This document shows, piece after piece, positions 60,001 to 64,000 of a stretch of 64,000 bases of DNA. The stretch spans positions 2,976,001 to 3,040,000 of the forward strand of contig CM034130.1 in the NCBI GenBank assembly GCA_019914995.1, in the 5' to 3' direction. The stretch comes from Acanthochlamys bracteata. Lineage: Eukaryota > Streptophyta > Magnoliopsida > Pandanales > Velloziaceae. The notes beneath the pieces are model-generated. The model was not told the DNA's origin. It saw nothing but the letters and a program-made list of their open reading frames with translations, and searched no databases. Position numbers and translations under genes: made by a program. Numbering within the stretch: position 1 is the stretch's first letter; each line of letters starts with the position of its first letter.

Positions 60001-61991
60001 AGATAAGAATATCGATTTCTTAATTAGATACCTTCAGAAACCACTGAGTCTATGCTGGGAAGATAAAACCATGTTGTAATGAGCATTCAACAATGACTTG
60101 CTTAGGCACCGTTTGGCAGTGCATTTCCATTTCATTCTTTTTTTTTATTTGTCTTTTCAATAAACATTCTATAACATCTACATAATTTATTTAAACTTTT
60201 TTAAAACACAAAAAAATTATATATCGTAAAATCTTGTTAGGCTTTTTTTTAATATTTATTTTTTAAATATTTAAATATTTTTTATTCTAAAAAAGCTATA
60301 TTACAAGCAATAACAGACGTCTACTCAAATTGTATGATCTGGAAACTAGGAATGTGACAGTAGGCTCACCCGTTGGTCAAGCTTGAATCTAATATTCAAG
60401 AATTTATAGATTTTAAAATAAAAACATAATGCATGTTTAGCTGATCTACAACTTCCCCTTGGCTTTAACTTTTGAACCATGTAAAATGCAGCTCAGCTTC
60501 TAAAGAACGCACAACTTCCACACCCTTGGTGAATGACTTGAATTATTCACCATCATCAGCTTAAGTTGGCAAATTTGCCAATTAAAACTTGGTTTGCCAC
60601 TGAGTTATCTAGCCAACACAAACCAAGTTCTTCTCATTGAGTAGTACTTCAATTACTAACACAATTGCTAAAATTGTTACAATAAATCAACAAACATGCA
60701 TGACAAGAAGATCCTTTCGATCTTTGCTTGATAAAAACTGAAGATACATTTCAGTCAAGACAATTTGAGTACAACGTGGTTCACCAAGATGAACATAGAC
60801 GAGCAACGAAAAAAAGCGCTTAAAACTACCATTCTTCTGTCAAGTTAGAGAAGGAAAAGGAGGGGAAGGGGAGGAGTTGAGGATTTCATCGAGCGGGGCG
60901 GTGCAGGGCGGAATGGGAAGAATCCGCGGTCGTCGTCTTAGGAGGAAGCGCCGTGAGTCGAGATGTGAACGGCTTCCGGTTGCCGCCGGCGTCGTTGTTT
61001 TTCTGGTTGTCTCGACGTTCAGAGACGTTTAGAAGTATTTGAAAAGCTTTTCCAATTAAAAATACTGTATAAATAATTTATTTTATTTTATTTTATTTAA
61101 AATAATATTGTAATCTTTATATTATAAAATTAAAATATATAAATTAATTATAATATAATATATATTTTTTATATTTTAAAATTAAAAATTTAAAATATTT
61201 ACTAAAAAAGGGACAGTGCAGAAACACATTGAGTGCGTTTGGCATTCTATCCATCCAAAATTACTTTTTAGTATCTTAATTTATGTTTTAATTTTTTTAC
61301 ATATCTAAAAATTTTATTTAAAAATTTAAAAAATATATAATTTATATAATAAATTCTTTTAATTTTTATTTTTTAAAATAAATAAATCTAATTTATTTTA
61401 AAAAAAATTAAAATATTTTTTTCAGAAAAGTTCCTGTATTGTGTTTTCCATTGCAGTTATCAGTTGAAAATGTCAGTCACTTCACAAAAGGTTTCAATCG
61501 ACAAAGAACTTCGTAAACCAAGTTCAAATCTACGCTGAGAGTTCAACTGAGGCAACATTTGCGAGCTTAACAACACATTCATTCAACCACCTATATAAAG
61601 ATCACCACATAACATGCCCACAAGCAATGAATAGTGCATGTAATCATTTGAACTTTGAACCAATCTAGATCATATCATCTTCACTAAAACATTTATAACT
61701 GCTGTTGAGAGTATTCCTTATTCTACTACACATACACGCATTGAACAACCTGATTATATGCCTACTCATAGTGGGTACTACTATCTGAAGGATATATATA
61801 GACAATACACAAACCAACTAACTATCTATGACAGAAATACCCTAATTATAACAGTTCATGAAACGCAAGCTGCAAGAAGCCTCGAACAGAAGCGATGCTA
61901 ACAGATTCCGTTTACTGCTCATCCTACTTAGCGTTAGCTCACTCTGCAAAGTCGTTAGTATCATCTCCTAAGAAAGAGGCTAGTAACGTAG
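57065..61991. other. 4.9-kb interval without a recognisable gene
   Basis: It starts with the PDH promoter, including an ATT triplet run at 57206-57228, then AT-rich MITE-like blocks at 57370-57560, 60120-60300 and 61050-61440. The region 58230-58600 (tgttggatgtggctcac ... tataaatatattcc ... agagagagaaatc) has LTR-like wording but no provable ends. The stretch 60840-61020 is strikingly GC-rich (gcggggcggtgcagggcgg) and could be a relic promoter/5' exon on the minus strand. Open frames here are short and match nothing I recognise. The last 300 bp are the 3' UTR side of GBSSI. Confidence 0.45.
57111..57117 (-). promoter_or_regulatory. candidate TATA box of PDH E1-alpha
   Basis: TATAAAA on the minus strand (plus ttttata), 47 bp upstream of the ATG, followed by a CT-rich leader (ttctctttctctctctccg). 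The position implies a very short 5' UTR. Confidence 0.45.
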
Positions 61992-64000
61992 TCACAGAGT
62001 AGCCACATTTGCTGGTGAAAGAGGAGCGATCTCCTCTGCTTCAACTCCGGGTTTGCTGCCTTCAACTCCCAGCTTCAGGAGCTCTTCTTCCCATTTCTTA
62101 GCAGGTGCCTGCATTGTATACCCATAAAAACTAATCGACATCCAAACAAAACTGACAAATATTACATATTTACAATCATGCAAGACTTGCGAGTGAAGGG
62201 TATGGTCCTGCAATTAGAAGAAAGCAATCTTCTGCATCTTTCTTTAGATTACCTTCCAGGAAAGGTCTTGAGCCATGCAGTTCTGAACCATCCTTCTGAA
62301 GGCTGGAGTGCCATAGACGTTTAGTGCCCTCTTGACAGTTGCAACAACTGCCGCGACATCAGATGGATCAACTGATTTACACTGGAAACAAATCAACACA
62401 CACAATCATTACATGCAAGAGTAATATCGAGAAATCTTAATAGTGCATACACTACAGACATACCTCAGCACTAAAGAGGCCCATATGAAATCCAGTATAA
62501 CCTTCAATGACTGTGTCCACTAACCCTCCTGTGCTAGCAACACAAGGCACCTGAAACAACAATTTTATAACTATGAATATGTAATACACCTGACCAGGAG
62601 AAAACTGAAGGTTAGCAAGAAGACATGACGCTTAGATGCCCCTAGCTTCTGGAGATAAAGAAGCATAACCCTCATGTATTTTGTCTTACACAGGTGACAT
62701 CGAAGAATGAAATAATAGATTCCTAACACGGCATCAAGATGCAATAATGAGCTGGATGGATATGTTAACTATTCCTTTCTGCTGAATTAGTCCTTTTCTA
62801 CTAACAATTTGTCATTATCGCGCTACAGATGTGCTTGGCTAGTTTTATAGGCATTGCAGGTAAAAGTAAAGATGGAATACCGTTCCATATCTCATCCCTT
62901 GCAACTGTATGAGGCCGCAAGGCTCAAATCTGCTAGGCACAACAATAATATCACCACCCGCACACATCATATGAGCCAAGGGAGCATTGAATTTTGCAAC
63001 TCCTCTTGTCTTGTTAGGATATTTCTCTTCTAATGCATTCAGCTGCTTCTCAAACTTCTTTTTGCCAGTACCCTGTACATAAGCATAATAGTTACATATT
63101 CAGGATGTTTTTGCAAACACTTCCAAAGTCATTGGAAATGACACCATAACTCTTACAAGTAGTATAATCTGAACATTCTCTTTGACAACTTCGGGGAGGG
63201 CTTCAACTAGAATATCAGATCCTTTCTGCTCTTCCAGTCTTCCAATGAACACTATCACAGGAATGTCAGCATCTACAGGCAAACCTACTTCTGCTTGCAG
63301 TGCTTCTTTGTTAATACGTTTTGCTTCAGTCACCTGAAAGTATCACTCCAATTACAAATTGTACAAATTGTTAAGAAAGCAAAATTAAGCAAAAGGATGC
63401 TTAAGCATTCAAAGAGCTTACAGTTGTTGCATCATAGTTGGCAGCAATTTTTGCATCTGTCGCGGGGTTCCATTCATTACAGTCCATCCCATTCACAATC
63501 CCGCTGATGCATTTCATCCTCATAATGTTATCCAACTCCACGCCTCTTTCTGTCCCAGACACCAGTTCTTGCGCATAATTAGGGCTCACGGTCAGAACCT
63601 TGTCGGATTCTATTATTCCAGCTTTCATCCAATTTATTTTTCTCCCTTTGACAGGTTTATCGTACCTACAGATGGGCAATCGAGAAACATAAGGTTTTTC
63701 TCACCGAATAATGGTTCAAATTCAAGATTAGCTTCCTCAAATGTTACCCATCAATGAAATCAAAGGATGATTTAAACCGATCTGGAAGATTGAGGAGAGA
63801 GAAATCTGAGAAGGCAAATCTACCCTGGTAGGCAATGTTGTGAATGCAAAATACAACCTAGACCATTAAACACAATGTCAGAAACAACTAAAAATCACAT
63901 TTACCTCTTGTTGGTACGTATTATAAAACCTGAACATGATTACCTTAGCATTGTTATATATGCCATATGGTTGGTACATAGCTTTTAAATAGCATGGTAT
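61992..64000 (-). CDS. GBSS1: granule-bound starch synthase I, 3' part (8 coding exons), truncated by window end
   Basis: Plastid enzyme (Waxy) that elongates amylose from ADP-glucose inside starch granules. Exons in coding order: 63944-64000 (partial), 63748-63857, 63422-63665, 63157-63333, 62881-63072, 62464-62550, 62253-62381 and 61992-62108; GT-AG junctions and consistent phases to TGA. The visible protein begins [18 protein letters not shown] and runs through [60 protein letters not shown], the GT-B C-terminal motif [14 protein letters not shown] and [13 protein letters not shown] (the second KTGGL-like motif), ending [14 protein letters not shown]. The plastid presequence and the N-terminal KTGGL lie beyond base 64000. 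The C-terminal Leu differs from the ENVATP ending I remember in other plants. No lesion is seen. Confidence 0.95.

Overview
This window looks like nuclear DNA of a flowering plant, most likely a eudicot. The evidence is multi-exon genes with GT-AG introns, several proteins starting with plastid or mitochondrial transit peptides, AT-rich intergenic DNA, many small MITEs, and short LTR-derived fossils. I cannot place the species. All exon boundaries below were read by eye and checked for phase.

Layout. 0-6.5 kb: first exon of EPSP synthase, then a complete plastid transketolase (7 coding exons), both on the minus strand. 6.5-18 kb: gene-poor DNA dominated by MITEs. It includes an inverted pair of gene-capturing elements of one TIR family (7980-9234 and about 10172-11588), both carrying a piece of a host gene that resembles a plant TPR-superfamily gene, plus a degraded Copia remnant. 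18-19.2 kb: an intronless EXORDIUM-like secreted protein (plus strand). 21.3-32.4 kb, minus strand: a complete 13-exon mitochondrial tRNA t6A transferase (GCP1/OSGEPL type) and a complete 5-exon EMC8/9 subunit. 34-35.2 kb: an orphan first exon of a plastid RRM protein, with a TRIM LTR element 53 bp inside its intron. 37-38.7 kb: two tandem genes for a small plant-specific protein family I cannot name. 39.9-46.5 kb: three unrelated decayed host genes side by side (PTI1-like kinase, beta-1,3-galactosyltransferase, ribosomal protein uL2/RPL8). 47.6-49.6 kb: a 2-kb solo LTR with a perfect 5-bp target duplication. 50.5-53.6 kb: a complete 6-exon START-domain protein (plus strand). 54.5-57.1 kb: a complete 3-exon plastid pyruvate dehydrogenase E1-alpha (minus strand). 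57-62 kb: no convincing gene. 62-64 kb: the 3' part (8 coding exons) of granule-bound starch synthase I (minus strand), running off the window.

How the genes relate. Four plastid carbon-metabolism enzymes lie here: transketolase (makes or uses erythrose-4-phosphate), EPSPS (shikimate pathway, which consumes erythrose-4-phosphate), PDH E1-alpha (acetyl-CoA for fatty acids) and GBSSI (amylose). From memory, EPSPS, transketolase and GCP1 correspond to the Arabidopsis neighbours At2g45300, At2g45290 and At2g45270, and the RRM exon and PDH E1-alpha correspond to At1g01080 and At1g01090. The window therefore seems to preserve two ancestral synteny blocks, cut up by insertions and gene decay. I saw no tRNA, rRNA, CRISPR or organellar insert.
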